DNA from: Candidatus Omnitrophota bacterium
Lineage (GTDB): Bacteria > Omnitrophota > Gorgyraeia > Zapsychrales > Zapsychraceae
Length of the DNA: 47,499 nt
Reading direction: 5' to 3'
NCBI GenBank assembly: GCA_020053475.1
Contig: JAGVNC010000030.1
Location: 1 to 47,499, forward strand
Positions 8,529 to 15,961 of the stretch are shown piece by piece. Within the stretch, counting starts at the first letter, position 1. Every line of letters begins with the position of its first letter. Made by a program: the position numbers and the translations under genes. The notes below the pieces were generated by a model. That model made no database searches. It had not been told where the DNA came from and saw only the letters and a list, made by a program, of their open reading frames with translations.

Positions 8529-9809
8529 GTTGTTGACCGCGTGCTGGCGGATCAACCCGGCGAGCTTGGCAGGGACCGAAGCGCGGATATTAATTGTGCT
8601 CTCATAATATTTGATGGCAAACACCTGGCCTTGAGTATGAATCAAATTGACCAAATCCATGCGCTTAATGGGGATATACACGTCGATTTCATTAAACATC
8701 CCCTCTAGCATTGTGATCATCAATTGGTTGAGTTGTTCAATGTTCTCGCCGCTTTGGGCCGAAATGGCGACGGCCGGAGAAAAACTGTCGACCAAATCCT
8801 TAATCCCCATGCGTGAATCAAGGCGATCAATTTTATTGAGGACGGTAATGGTCGGTTTATCAATAGCCTCGAGCGCCTTGAGAACTGTTAACACCGCCTG
8901 ATGAAGATTGCGGAATTGGGGATTACTCACATCCAGGACGTGAATCAACAAATCGGATTCTTTCACCTCTTCTAATGTGGCTTTAAACGATTCAATCAAA
9001 TGGTGGGGCAAGTCATGCATAAACCCGACGGTATCGGAGATAATGACCTTTTGGTTATTGGGCAACGCAGTCTGGCGGGACAATGAATCAAGGGTCGTAA
9101 AAAGCCCGTCACGGGTGATTTGGCCAGCGCCGGTCAGGGTATTGAGCAGCGTCGATTTGCCGGCATTGGTGTACCCCACAAGTGAAATCGCCGGGACACT
9201 TTTCTCCTGGCGTTTTTTACGTTTCACAACGCGGTTGGCGGTAATTTCCTTGAGGCCTTGCCTTAATTTGTCAATGCGTTGGGCGATGCGCCGACGGTCC
9301 ACTTCCAGCTTGGTTTCCCCCGGCCCTAACGTCCCGATCCCGCCTCCCTGGCGGGACAATTCAATGCCCTTTCCAACGAGGCGCGGCATCAAATATTCGA
9401 GCTGTGCTAACTCGACCTGCATTTTCCCTTCATTGCTTTGTGCCCGACGGGCGAAAATGTCAAGGATTAGTTGAGTACGGTCAATAATCTTAACTTTGAT
9501 AATTTCTTCGAGGTTGCGTTGTTGGCTGCCCTTAAGATCGTAGCTAAAAATGACGGTGTTGGCCTGTTTCATCGCGACCAAATCAGCAATGCCCTGCACC
9601 CGGCCTTCATTGATCAAGTACCCGGCTGTTGGGGTCACGATTTTGATGACAATCGTATCGATCACTTCCCCGTCGCAGGCCACAACCAATTCTTTCATCT
9701 CTTCCTCAATGTCCTTCAGCGACCAGTCGGAATGAATCTTCTTGAAGTCCAGAATCACCAAGAGGACTTTTTCTCTTCCTTCATCTTTTGTCGAATGCAT
9801 TAGTTCCAT
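8517..9809 (-). CDS. hflX: Ribosome-associated GTPase HflX
   Basis: HflX binds stalled or stress-damaged 70S ribosomes and splits them using its N-terminal domain and GTPase. The 430-residue protein shows the HflX N-terminal domain, the glycine-rich linker (RQGGGIGTLGPGETKLEVDRR), and the G domain with G1 GYTNAGKST, G3 DTVGF and G4 NKID. Length is normal. It follows miaA with a one-base gap; the miaA-hflX neighbourhood is widely conserved, although no hfq gene lies between them here. Its 3' end is overlapped by a tandem 14-bp repeat array. Confidence 0.97.
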   Translation of the reverse strand: MELMHSTKDEGREKVLLVILDFKKIHSDWSLKDIEEEMKELVVACDGEVIDTIVIKIVTPTAGYLINEGRVQGIADLVAMKQANTVIFSYDLKGSQQRNLEEIIKVKIIDRTQLILDIFARRAQSNEGKMQVELAQLEYLMPRLVGKGIELSRQGGGIGTLGPGETKLEVDRRRIAQRIDKLRQGLKEITANRVVKRKKRQEKSVPAISLVGYTNAGKSTLLNTLTGAGQITRDGLFTTLDSLSRQTALPNNQKVIISDTVGFMHDLPHHLIESFKATLEEVKESDLLIHVLDVSNPQFRNLHQAVLTVLKALEAIDKPTITVLNKIDRLDSRMGIKDLVDSFSPAVAISAQSGENIEQLNQLMITMLEGMFNEIDVYIPIKRMDLVNLIHTQGQVFAIKYYESTINIRASVPAKLAGLIRQHAVNNPSV

Positions 9810-9810
9810 T

Positions 9811-10737
9811 TTAAATTCTCATTAAGGACGCCGTCCACTGATCGACGACGGATCCCGGCGGTTTCGTGTTGTCCAACATGATCCACGTCAACCGCTTGTC
9901 CTTGCGAAACCATGTCAGTTGGCGCTTGGCCAAATGCCGGGTGTTGAGTTTCATCAATTCGCGGGCGTGAGGCTCAGCATATTCCCCCTCAAGAAGCCCT
10001 AAGATTTCTTTAACGCCGATTAGCGCTTTGGCCGTCGGACTCCAGGGGGCATTCTTAAGCCTAACAATCTCATCGACAATTCCGGCGGCAAACATTTCAT
10101 CAACACGCTGATTAATCCTTGTATACAGATCGGATCGCGGCCGGTTAAGGGCATACAACGTAATATCATGCTTGCCCCAAATCCCTCCCGTCCGATTTTT
10201 TTGCAATTCGGAAATGGGTTGTTGCTGCGCTTCAATGACCTCCAACGCACGAATCATCCTCTTTACATCATTCGCGTGGATTTTCGCCGCAGCCGCAGGG
10301 TCACGGCTCTTAAGAAGATCATAAAGGGCTTGTTGCCCAGCCTCGTCCATGAACCGATGCAATGCGTCGCGCACCGAGGGTTGTTTTCCCACCCCGTCAA
10401 ATAGGCCGTCTAAAAGAACACTGACATAAAACCCGCTTCCACCGACGACAATGGGAATTCCTCCCCTCTGATGAATATCGGCGATTACCTCATGGACCAA
10501 TGCCGCGTATTGCGCCACATCGAATTCATCTTCAATGGACACAATGTCCAACAAATGATGCCTAACGTCTCGTTGCTGGGCGTCTGTCGGCTTATTGCTG
10601 GCAATACGGATCTCTTTGTAAATCTGCATCGAATCGCAAGAAACGATTTCCCCATTCACTTTTTTCGCTAAAGCCAATGCCAACGATGATTTACCGACAG
10701 CCGTCGGTCCAACGATCAACACGATTTGTTTGGGCAT
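9811..10737 (-). CDS. miaA: tRNA dimethylallyltransferase MiaA
   Basis: MiaA transfers the dimethylallyl group to N6 of A37 in tRNAs that read UNN codons. The 308-residue protein starts with MPKQIVLIVGPTAVGKSSLALALAKK (P-loop), followed by the family motif VSCDSMQIYKEI and the segment VVGGSGFYVSVLLDGL; the C-terminal part carries RHLAKRQLTWFRKD. Full length. Its ATG overlaps the stop of the TPR-SPOR gene as TAATG, so the three genes TPR-SPOR, miaA and hflX look like one operon. MiaB-type methylthiolation of the same base depends on YgfZ in E. coli; a YgfZ-like gene lies at 16 kb. Confidence 0.97.
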   Translation of the reverse strand: MPKQIVLIVGPTAVGKSSLALALAKKVNGEIVSCDSMQIYKEIRIASNKPTDAQQRDVRHHLLDIVSIEDEFDVAQYAALVHEVIADIHQRGGIPIVVGGSGFYVSVLLDGLFDGVGKQPSVRDALHRFMDEAGQQALYDLLKSRDPAAAAKIHANDVKRMIRALEVIEAQQQPISELQKNRTGGIWGKHDITLYALNRPRSDLYTRINQRVDEMFAAGIVDEIVRLKNAPWSPTAKALIGVKEILGLLEGEYAEPHARELMKLNTRHLAKRQLTWFRKDKRLTWIMLDNTKPPGSVVDQWTASLMRI

Positions 10738-11495
10738 TAGGGGAATATTTGGGTAGGATACCCTTTCCGGGAAAGCCGCTCCTGTAAACTACGGGCTTCG
10801 TCTAAATAGGCGAGCTGCCCGACACGCACACGGAAAAATTTCTTGTTTTGATGGTCCACCGTTTCAACAATGTAGGCATATTCGTCCTTCACGTTTAATT
10901 CAGCCACAAGCCCCTCGGCCCGTTGACGGTCCAAAAAAGATCCGACCTGGACGGCAAAATATTGTTTTTCTTCCAAAAATTGTTGGGCAGTGGCCACCTC
11001 TAAACTTTGAGGATATTCGTCAATCACCTTCTTTAAATACGTATGGGCATCGTCCCAATGCGCTAACTTTAAATGAACGCGGGCGATTTTTAAATACGTT
11101 AAACTCTTAAACGGCGTTTGCGGATTGGATTTAAGAAGTTTTTGCAACACGGGTAACGCTTCTTCATATTGTTCTTCTAAAAAAGAGGCGTCCGCAAGCC
11201 CCAGATACGCTTTATCTCTCCATCCCGCGTCAACATCCTTCCCCAGAAGGCTATGAAACGCCTCACGCGCTTGGGCATATTTTTTCTGCTTGAGCTGGCT
11301 TAAGCCCAAATAATATTTGGCTTTCCATAACGTACTTTTGTCGGGGTTTTGCGAAAGAAGATTCTGGGCTTGTTCTTCAACGGCGGGAAAATTATTCTGC
11401 ATAACGGCCAGCTCTATTTCTGACAGCCGGTCGTGAGATGTAAACCCGTACAGAAAGAGGGCCGATGACAGGATCAATAAATGGTTAAACCGCAT
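10737..11495 (-). CDS. TPR protein with C-terminal SPOR domain
   Basis: The protein has about 252 residues. A signal peptide (MRFNHLLILSSALFLYGFTS) is followed by four or so tetratricopeptide-like helical pairs (for example AKYYLGLSQLKQKKYAQAREAFHSLL) and a C-terminal SPOR domain starting at YFAVQVGSFLDRQRAEGLVAEL and ending RKGYPTQIF. SPOR domains bind denuded septal peptidoglycan, so a role in cell division or envelope maintenance is plausible. The start at 11495 places the signal peptide at the N-terminus; GTG/ATG codons further upstream add a charged extension and overlap the terminator region. It leads the miaA-hflX operon. Confidence 0.85.
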   Translation of the reverse strand: MRFNHLLILSSALFLYGFTSHDRLSEIELAVMQNNFPAVEEQAQNLLSQNPDKSTLWKAKYYLGLSQLKQKKYAQAREAFHSLLGKDVDAGWRDKAYLGLADASFLEEQYEEALPVLQKLLKSNPQTPFKSLTYLKIARVHLKLAHWDDAHTYLKKVIDEYPQSLEVATAQQFLEEKQYFAVQVGSFLDRQRAEGLVAELNVKDEYAYIVETVDHQNKKFFRVRVGQLAYLDEARSLQERLSRKGYPTQIFP

Positions 11496-11532
11496 ACTGG
11501 AAGATATCTTAACAAAAATCATGGACACTGGC

Positions 11533-11570
11533 TACAAAAAAATCGGAGGCTGTGAATCACAGCCTCCGGA
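11533..11570 (-). terminator. Intrinsic terminator of the ECF cassette
   Basis: A perfect 12-bp stem (CGGAGGCTGTGA pairing with TCACAGCCTCCG, 11544-11568) is followed on the minus strand by a run of seven or eight Ts (11535-11542). It lies 30 bases after the Arg-rich repeat gene and just before the TPR-SPOR gene. Confidence 0.93.
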
Positions 11571-11599
11571 TAGTTCATTCTCCCTTTGAAAAACCGAAT

Positions 11600-12340
11600 T
11601 TATCGACCGCGTCCACCTCGGCCGCCTCCTGAGCGTCCGGAAGATCTTGTCCCCATCCCTCCGGGACGATTGGCGTTGGCATTCAATCGCGGTTGGGCGG
11701 ATGGCCGTTGCGGGGCGCGATTCAAATGGTCGCGGACATCTTCACGGCGATCACGCACATTTTCACGTTGATCAACCACATCTTCACGGCGGTCGCGGAT
11801 ATCTTCACGACGATCCCGGATATCCTCTAAACGGTCACGCCGGCCTGTATCCGTTTGCCGATCAATTCTGTCTTCGCGCCGATCAGCCACATCTTCGCGC
11901 CGATCACGCACGTCTTCACGGCGATCCGCGATATCTTCACGACGGTCACGGACATCCTCACGTCGGTCCTGGCTTAGGTTTTCACGACGTTCTTTTCTTT
12001 TCTCTAACCATTCACGGAATTTCCCCGGATTTTTGACAGCCCGAAGAAGCTGGCCGCGGTTAAGATCCGGATATTGTTCATGCAAGGCCTTCATTTGACG
12101 GATATCTTCTGGCGACAAATCAGGATGTTTGGCAATAAAGTCATCCAGTTGCTGTCGTCGTCTTTGCTTCAAGGCTTCGTCATTCTGAGCGGCCCTAACT
12201 CGCCGGGCTCGAATGGCCTCAGGTTGAACCTTTGTAACTGTCGGTTCGGTGACCGTTGTTTCGACGGGTTGCGGCTGCGCCCAACTGATCACTGGGGCCG
12301 CCAACAATCCGACCATTAAACTGAATATGATTCTTTTCAT
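11600..12340 (-). CDS. Secreted RRED heptad-repeat protein
   Basis: I do not recognise a named family for this 246-residue protein. After a signal peptide (MKRIIFSLMVGLLAAPVISWAQ) comes a Thr/Val segment, a Lys/Arg-rich region with HPDLSPEDIRQMKALHEQYP, then from about residue 125 to 207 some twelve heptads of the type DRREDVR/DRREDIA. Such repeats should form a long, highly charged helix. The tail is Pro/Asn-rich and ends in SGRSGGGRGGRGR. A strong RBS (AAGGAGGG) precedes the ATG. It is the last gene of the ECF sigma cassette, before an intrinsic terminator, and shares its C-terminal SGRSG-G-R motif with the DUF3106-like protein. It probably works in the envelope as part of that regulon. Confidence 0.75.
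   Translation of the reverse strand: MKRIIFSLMVGLLAAPVISWAQPQPVETTVTEPTVTKVQPEAIRARRVRAAQNDEALKQRRRQQLDDFIAKHPDLSPEDIRQMKALHEQYPDLNRGQLLRAVKNPGKFREWLEKRKERRENLSQDRREDVRDRREDIADRREDVRDRREDVADRREDRIDRQTDTGRRDRLEDIRDRREDIRDRREDVVDQRENVRDRREDVRDHLNRAPQRPSAQPRLNANANRPGGMGTRSSGRSGGGRGGRGR
11737..11985 (-). repeat. 21-bp coding repeats (RREDxxD heptads)
   Basis: The DNA repeats in units of about 21 bases, on the plus strand variants of TCTTCACGGCGATCACGNAC, because it encodes consecutive seven-residue units. Units differ at synonymous and first positions, so this is an old or diversified array. One interruption encodes RQTDTGRRDRLE. Confidence 0.8.
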
Positions 12341-12430
12341 GGAACTACCCTCCTTATGTTCTTGAGGCCTCTTTAGGCCTTCACGATGTTAAACCCTTGT
12401 TGTCTAATAAAGTTTCGGTCTTTTTTTAAA

Positions 12431-13198
12431 TTATCTTCCAGTGCCTGAACGGCCACTCCGGGAACGAACACCGACCGGAGCGCGCTGCGATGGCAAATTT
12501 TGATTCGGTCGCCACCCCTCACGCGGTGTCGATCGTTGATGATTATATTGATCACGCCACTGGTTGTTGCGTTGTTGCGGCTGAGGCCTGTCCATCGATC
12601 GATCGTTCAAAACTGGGCGCTGCGCTGGGACTTCGCGAACACGTTGATGACGTTCACGTAACTCTTGACGGCGCGATTCAGGTAATTGCTGCCAGCGTTC
12701 ACGGTTATGGTCAAAACGTTGCCGTTCTTCGGGCGATAAATTTTCCCAACGTTGACGGCGCTCTCGAATCCGTTGCTGTTCCGGTGCTGAAAGATTTTGC
12801 CATCGCTGGAACTTTTCTCTTAACGCGGAGCGTTCTTGATCATTCAAATGTCTGACCCTCTCCCAATTACGGCGGATCGTGGCTTTTTCTTCAGGGCTGG
12901 CGGCTTGAAACCGCCGATAATTTTCACGCAATTTCTCTTTTTTCTCAGGATCCAAATTCTTCCAACGATCATAACGACTGCGCAATTGTTGTTTCTCCTC
13001 TTCACTTAAGTTTTGCCAACGTTCGCGTGCCGCACGTTGTTTCTCGGATAATTTTTGCTCTTGAGAAGCCGAAACTTCTAAAGACGGCGTCTCGCTATCT
13101 TGCGCATCAGCACAGAAAACGTCAACCGCACTAAGGGCGAAGAAGAATAAAAAGCCCGCAAATATGCTCCCAACAACCTGTTTAATTCTCATGGCCAT
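12431..13198 (-). CDS. Secreted DUF3106-like Arg/Trp repeat protein
   Basis: The protein has about 255 residues, with a signal peptide (MAMRIKQVVGSIFAGFLFFF...). From about residue 50 there are six or seven repeats of about 21 residues of the form RxRWQNLSPEERQxLRExx, the pattern of DUF3106 proteins, which are found next to ECF sigma/anti-sigma genes in several phyla. The second half is Arg/Gln/Pro-rich and ends RSRSGRSGTGR. The start is set by AAGGAG just before ATG at 13198; the longer reading overlaps the lipoprotein gene. Helical, basic, exported proteins with this repeat could sense envelope stress, loosely like CpxP/Spy-type proteins, but that comparison is an inference. Confidence 0.82.
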   Translation of the reverse strand: MAMRIKQVVGSIFAGFLFFFALSAVDVFCADAQDSETPSLEVSASQEQKLSEKQRAARERWQNLSEEEKQQLRSRYDRWKNLDPEKKEKLRENYRRFQAASPEEKATIRRNWERVRHLNDQERSALREKFQRWQNLSAPEQQRIRERRQRWENLSPEERQRFDHNRERWQQLPESRRQELRERHQRVREVPAQRPVLNDRSMDRPQPQQRNNQWRDQYNHQRSTPREGWRPNQNLPSQRAPVGVRSRSGRSGTGR

Positions 13199-13457
13199 GT
13201 TTGTCTCCTTGTGCCCCATCCAGGTCTTCAATTTCCTCATAATTTCCCAGGAGGGCGACATCTTCTTCTAAAATATCCAAACTTTCTAGAAACTCTAAAT
13301 CATTGATAATGTCCCAATCTTCCGGCGCAATTTGTTCGACCATCGGCTCTTTGATGGATGCTTCCTCCTTTTGAGATGAAGGCACGGCACAACCTGCATT
13401 CCCTTGGAGCAATAAAATAATGATCCCTAAAATCATTAAGCTGACTTTTCCCATCAA
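13182..13457 (-). CDS. Small acidic lipoprotein of the ECF cassette
   Basis: The protein has 91 residues with a hydrophobic signal segment ending in LQGNAGC, a plausible lipobox, so it should be a lipoprotein. The mature part is strongly acidic and contains DIINDLEFLESLDILEED and YEEIEDLDG. The same type of acidic leucine-rich sequence forms the C-terminal tail of the anti-sigma factor immediately upstream. Its start overlaps the anti-sigma stop as ATGA (13454-13457), and its end overlaps the DUF3106-like gene by 17 bases, so the four cassette genes are tightly coupled. Function unknown; I infer a periplasmic signalling or buffering role. Confidence 0.75.
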   Translation of the reverse strand: MMGKVSLMILGIIILLLQGNAGCAVPSSQKEEASIKEPMVEQIAPEDWDIINDLEFLESLDILEEDVALLGNYEEIEDLDGAQGDKHGHEN

Positions 13458-13963
13458 GCGGATGTCTCCAGAGACTCCAGGTTTTCAATCACATCGAGAT
13501 CTTCTAAGAAGTCCAAATCTTGCACAATATCCAAACTTTCCGCTAAATCGATGTTTTCCACCATTTCCAAATCATTGTCGTTGATTTCGACGACTTCAGG
13601 CACAACGCCCTGATTTCCTTTGAAATACTGCAAAGAAAAAATCCCAATAAAAATCAACGCGTAAATACCGACCAATACCGGGACCCAACGTTTCCTGGCA
13701 AATGTTGTTTTGAGGCCTTCCCAAACTTCTTCATACCACGGTTGTTCAACCGCAACACGTGTCCAAAATCGCGATATATAGTTAGGCTGAGGTTCAACGG
13801 AAGGCAAATCACCCAGCATATTCCAAGCTTGCTGAACAGACAAAAACTCCTGCCGGCAGGAAGCACAAGAGGCGAAATGCTCTTTAACTTCTTTACTTGC
13901 AATGGCTTGGATATCTTTCTCCGCCAGTTCAGGAATTAAATGTTTGAATTGATCGCAGTTCAT
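13454..13963 (-). CDS. Zinc-finger anti-sigma factor with acidic periplasmic tail
   Basis: The protein has 169 residues. The N-terminal zinc-binding anti-sigma domain has the H-x3-C-x2-C signature (HFASCASC, about residues 31-38). A single membrane helix (VPVLVGIYALIFIGIFSLQYF, about 95-115) separates it from a C-terminal tail of about 50 residues dominated by Asp, Glu and Leu (for example NIDLAESLDIVQDLDFLEDL). The cytoplasmic domain should hold the co-encoded sigma factor inactive, and the tail should face the periplasm. Start at the ATG with AGGTGAG upstream, rather than the in-frame GTG nine bases earlier. It lies 32 bases after the sigma gene. Confidence 0.88.
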   Translation of the reverse strand: MNCDQFKHLIPELAEKDIQAIASKEVKEHFASCASCRQEFLSVQQAWNMLGDLPSVEPQPNYISRFWTRVAVEQPWYEEVWEGLKTTFARKRWVPVLVGIYALIFIGIFSLQYFKGNQGVVPEVVEINDNDLEMVENIDLAESLDIVQDLDFLEDLDVIENLESLETSA

Positions 13964-13995
13964 TTTTCTCACCTATTCGTTAAACCCGCACTTTG

Positions 13996-14610
13996 TTAAA
14001 AAGTTTCGTTATTTTTACTATATTTGCGGAGATTAACCTTCAAATTCTCTTTCGCCCGGCTAAGCAGGGACTTGACCGCCTCAACCGATAAATTCATGGT
14101 CTGCGCAATTTGTTCGTAGGAAAACTCCTCGTAGCGGCGCAGCAGTACCGCCGTCCGTTGGTTTTCCGGCAAAGAAGCAATCGCCTCTTTAATGGCTTCA
14201 ACTTTTTCCTGGCGAATCAATTCTTCATCAGCGCCAACCGATCGCGGATCGGTCAATTGGCGTTGCATGTCACTATCTTCCCCCATCAACGGCGCGTCCA
14301 ACGACACGGCCGGTTGATGCCGGCGCAATTCGTTGAGCGTCAAATTACGGGCAATCGTTAAAATCCATGTGGAGATGTGCGCCTGCGGGCGATACCTTTC
14401 AACGCTTTTGTAAACCCGGACAAAAACTTCCTGTGTCAGATCTTCCGCCGTGTCGCGCTGGGCGATCATCCGGAAAATAAAATTCAACACGCGCGGATAA
14501 AATTTGCGCATCAACGCCTCGAACGCGGCTTTATCGCCCTGTTGAAACGTTAACATTAATTTCACGTCGGGATCTTGGAGATAGAGATTGGAAGATTCGT
14601 GGGAATTCAT
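13996..14610 (-). CDS. ECF-type RNA polymerase sigma factor
   Basis: The protein has about 204 residues with region 2 (FEALMRKFYPRVLNFIFRMI, TAEDLTQEVFVRVYKSV, STWILTIARNLTLNELRR) and region 4 (SLPENQRTAVLLRRYEEFSYEQIAQTMNLSVEAVKSLLSRAKENL), with no region 1.1 or 3. This is the SigE/RpoE-like ECF layout. The start MNSHESS at 14610 is preferred; the open frame continues upstream but into cystathionine lyase codons. No good RBS is visible, and a strong hairpin with a UUCG loop (14626-14643) precedes the start. It is followed by its anti-sigma factor and three exported proteins, which are its likely regulon. Confidence 0.93.
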   Translation of the reverse strand: MNSHESSNLYLQDPDVKLMLTFQQGDKAAFEALMRKFYPRVLNFIFRMIAQRDTAEDLTQEVFVRVYKSVERYRPQAHISTWILTIARNLTLNELRRHQPAVSLDAPLMGEDSDMQRQLTDPRSVGADEELIRQEKVEAIKEAIASLPENQRTAVLLRRYEEFSYEQIAQTMNLSVEAVKSLLSRAKENLKVNLRKYSKNNETF

Positions 14611-14625
14611 TGAAGGATGGGAATG

Positions 14626-14643
14626 GGCCGCCCGAAGGCGGCC
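14626..14643 (-). other. GC-rich UUCG-loop hairpin between metB/C and the sigma gene
   Basis: On the minus strand GGCCGCC-TTCG-GGCGGCC forms a perfect 7-bp GC stem with the very stable UUCG tetraloop, 8 bases after the metB/C stop and about 15 bases before the sigma start codon. No U-tract follows, so it is not a normal intrinsic terminator; it could stabilise the upstream mRNA 3' end or hinder ribosome loading on the sigma gene. Confidence 0.6.
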
Positions 14644-14651
14644 GCCCTTTA

Positions 14652-15794
14652 TTAAACTTTTAAGGCGTTTGCCAAATCGTCGATCAAGTCCTGGGCGTCT
14701 TCGATGCCGCAAGACACGCGGATAGTTTCTTTCGTGATCCCCGAGGCCTTGAGCGCCGCCTCACCCATCGAGGCATGGCTCATGAGCCACGGATGTTCGA
14801 TGAGCGATTCGACCCCGCCCAACGATTCAGCCAATGAAAAATATTTCAATTTAGTAAATAATTGATCACAGGACACTTTCTTCGTATCCAGCTCAAACGC
14901 TAACATGCCGCCAAACCCTTTCATTTGTTTTTTGATTAGTTTCTGCTGCGGATGGCTTTTGAGCCCAGGATAATACACTTTCTTTACGTTCTTATGGCCC
15001 TCGAGGAATTCGGCGATCGCTAGCGCGTTGGCCTGATGCGCTTCCATGCGTTGGACCAATGTCTTGACCCCGCGTAGAACAAGCCAAGCATCAAACGGGG
15101 ATTCGGAAACGCCCAACGCATTGACTAAAAAGCGGCCGCGCTGTTCCAAGTCTTTGTTCCCGTAAATAATGGCGCCGCCGACCACATCGCTGTGGCCATT
15201 AATGTATTTTGTCGTCGAATGCACGACAATATCCGCGCCGAACTCGAACGGCTGTTGGAAATACGGCGAAAGGAATGTATTGTCCACGACCGACAATAGT
15301 TTTTTCTTTTTGGCAATGGCAATCGTCCCTTCCAAATCCACAATATTGAGCAGAGGATTCGACGGGGTTTCGATCCAGATCATTTTGGTGTCTTTATTCA
15401 CCGCTTTGGCCACCGCGTCAAGATCGCGCATATTGACAAACGAAAACCGGATGCCCAGGGGCGTAAACACTTGGGTAAACAACCGGTACGTCCCGCCATA
15501 AATATCATCCCCTGTCACAACGTGATCGCCGGCTTTAAGGAAAAACAACACCGCCGTAATCGCGGCCATGCCAGTTGCGGTGGCCGAGCAACCCACACCC
15601 CCTTCAAGCTCGGCGATGTTCTCTTCGAGCGCCGTGCGGGTCGGATTACCGCTGCGAGTATAATCGTAGCCCTTGTTCTTCCCTAACGCGTCAAAATAAA
15701 ATGTCGACGTAGGATAAATCGGCGTTGTCACCGAATTGTAGCTTTTATCTTTATAAACGCCGGTGTGGACTGTTTTGGTGCGAAGTTTGGCCAT
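14652..15794 (-). CDS. Cystathionine gamma-synthase / beta-lyase (PLP-dependent)
   Basis: This 380-residue Cys/Met metabolism PLP enzyme belongs to the MetB/MetC/MGL family. Visible motifs are YDYTRSGNPTR near residue 44, the PLP-stacking region SATATGMAAITAVLFFL, TPSNPLLNIVDL, and the lysine motif VHSTTKYINGHSDVVGGAII that holds the Schiff-base Lys. The C-terminal FSLAESLGGVESLIEHP and IRVSCGIEDAQDLIDDL are typical. MetB and MetC cannot be separated by eye. An RBS (AAAGGAG) precedes the ATG. It lies downstream of the SAM-II riboswitch and the ygfZ-like gene, consistent with methionine synthesis controlled by SAM. Confidence 0.93.
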   Translation of the reverse strand: MAKLRTKTVHTGVYKDKSYNSVTTPIYPTSTFYFDALGKNKGYDYTRSGNPTRTALEENIAELEGGVGCSATATGMAAITAVLFFLKAGDHVVTGDDIYGGTYRLFTQVFTPLGIRFSFVNMRDLDAVAKAVNKDTKMIWIETPSNPLLNIVDLEGTIAIAKKKKLLSVVDNTFLSPYFQQPFEFGADIVVHSTTKYINGHSDVVGGAIIYGNKDLEQRGRFLVNALGVSESPFDAWLVLRGVKTLVQRMEAHQANALAIAEFLEGHKNVKKVYYPGLKSHPQQKLIKKQMKGFGGMLAFELDTKKVSCDQLFTKLKYFSLAESLGGVESLIEHPWLMSHASMGEAALKASGITKETIRVSCGIEDAQDLIDDLANALKV

Positions 15795-15806
15795 GGAAAA
15801 CTCCTT

Positions 15807-15949
15807 TTAAGTTCGTAGTTCAGGGTTCGCCCCGTGGAAGGCAAAGCCTTCCCGGGATTAAGTCCCCGAAATCGCAAAGCGATTTCAGGGGATAGTTCGT
15901 AGAAACTTTTGCTTTTACTCCGAACTCCCAACTACGAACTCCGAACTTA
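15807..15949. repeat. Composite inverted-repeat element with two inner hairpins
   Basis: Outer arms TTAAGTTCGTAGTTCAGGG (from 15807) and the near complement ending ACTACGAACTCCGAACTTA (to 15949) enclose two perfect or near-perfect hairpins: GGAAGGC-AAA-GCCTTCC (15836-15852) and CCCCGAAATCGC-AAA-GCGATTTCAGGGG (15864-15891). No U-tract follows on either strand. The element fills the gap between the ygfZ-like gene and metB/C and resembles miniature, non-coding mobile or REP-like elements. Confidence 0.7.
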
Positions 15950-15961
15950 TCTATATTACCA

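Noticed and set aside
11737-11985. Regularly spaced repeats as a CRISPR array
   Set aside because: The units are contiguous 21-bp coding repeats without spacers, in frame with a signal-peptide protein, and no cas genes are present.
12373-12555. Short minus-strand frame between the DUF3106-like and RRED genes
   Set aside because: Most of it overlaps the DUF3106-like gene in another frame and has no RBS or recognisable domain.
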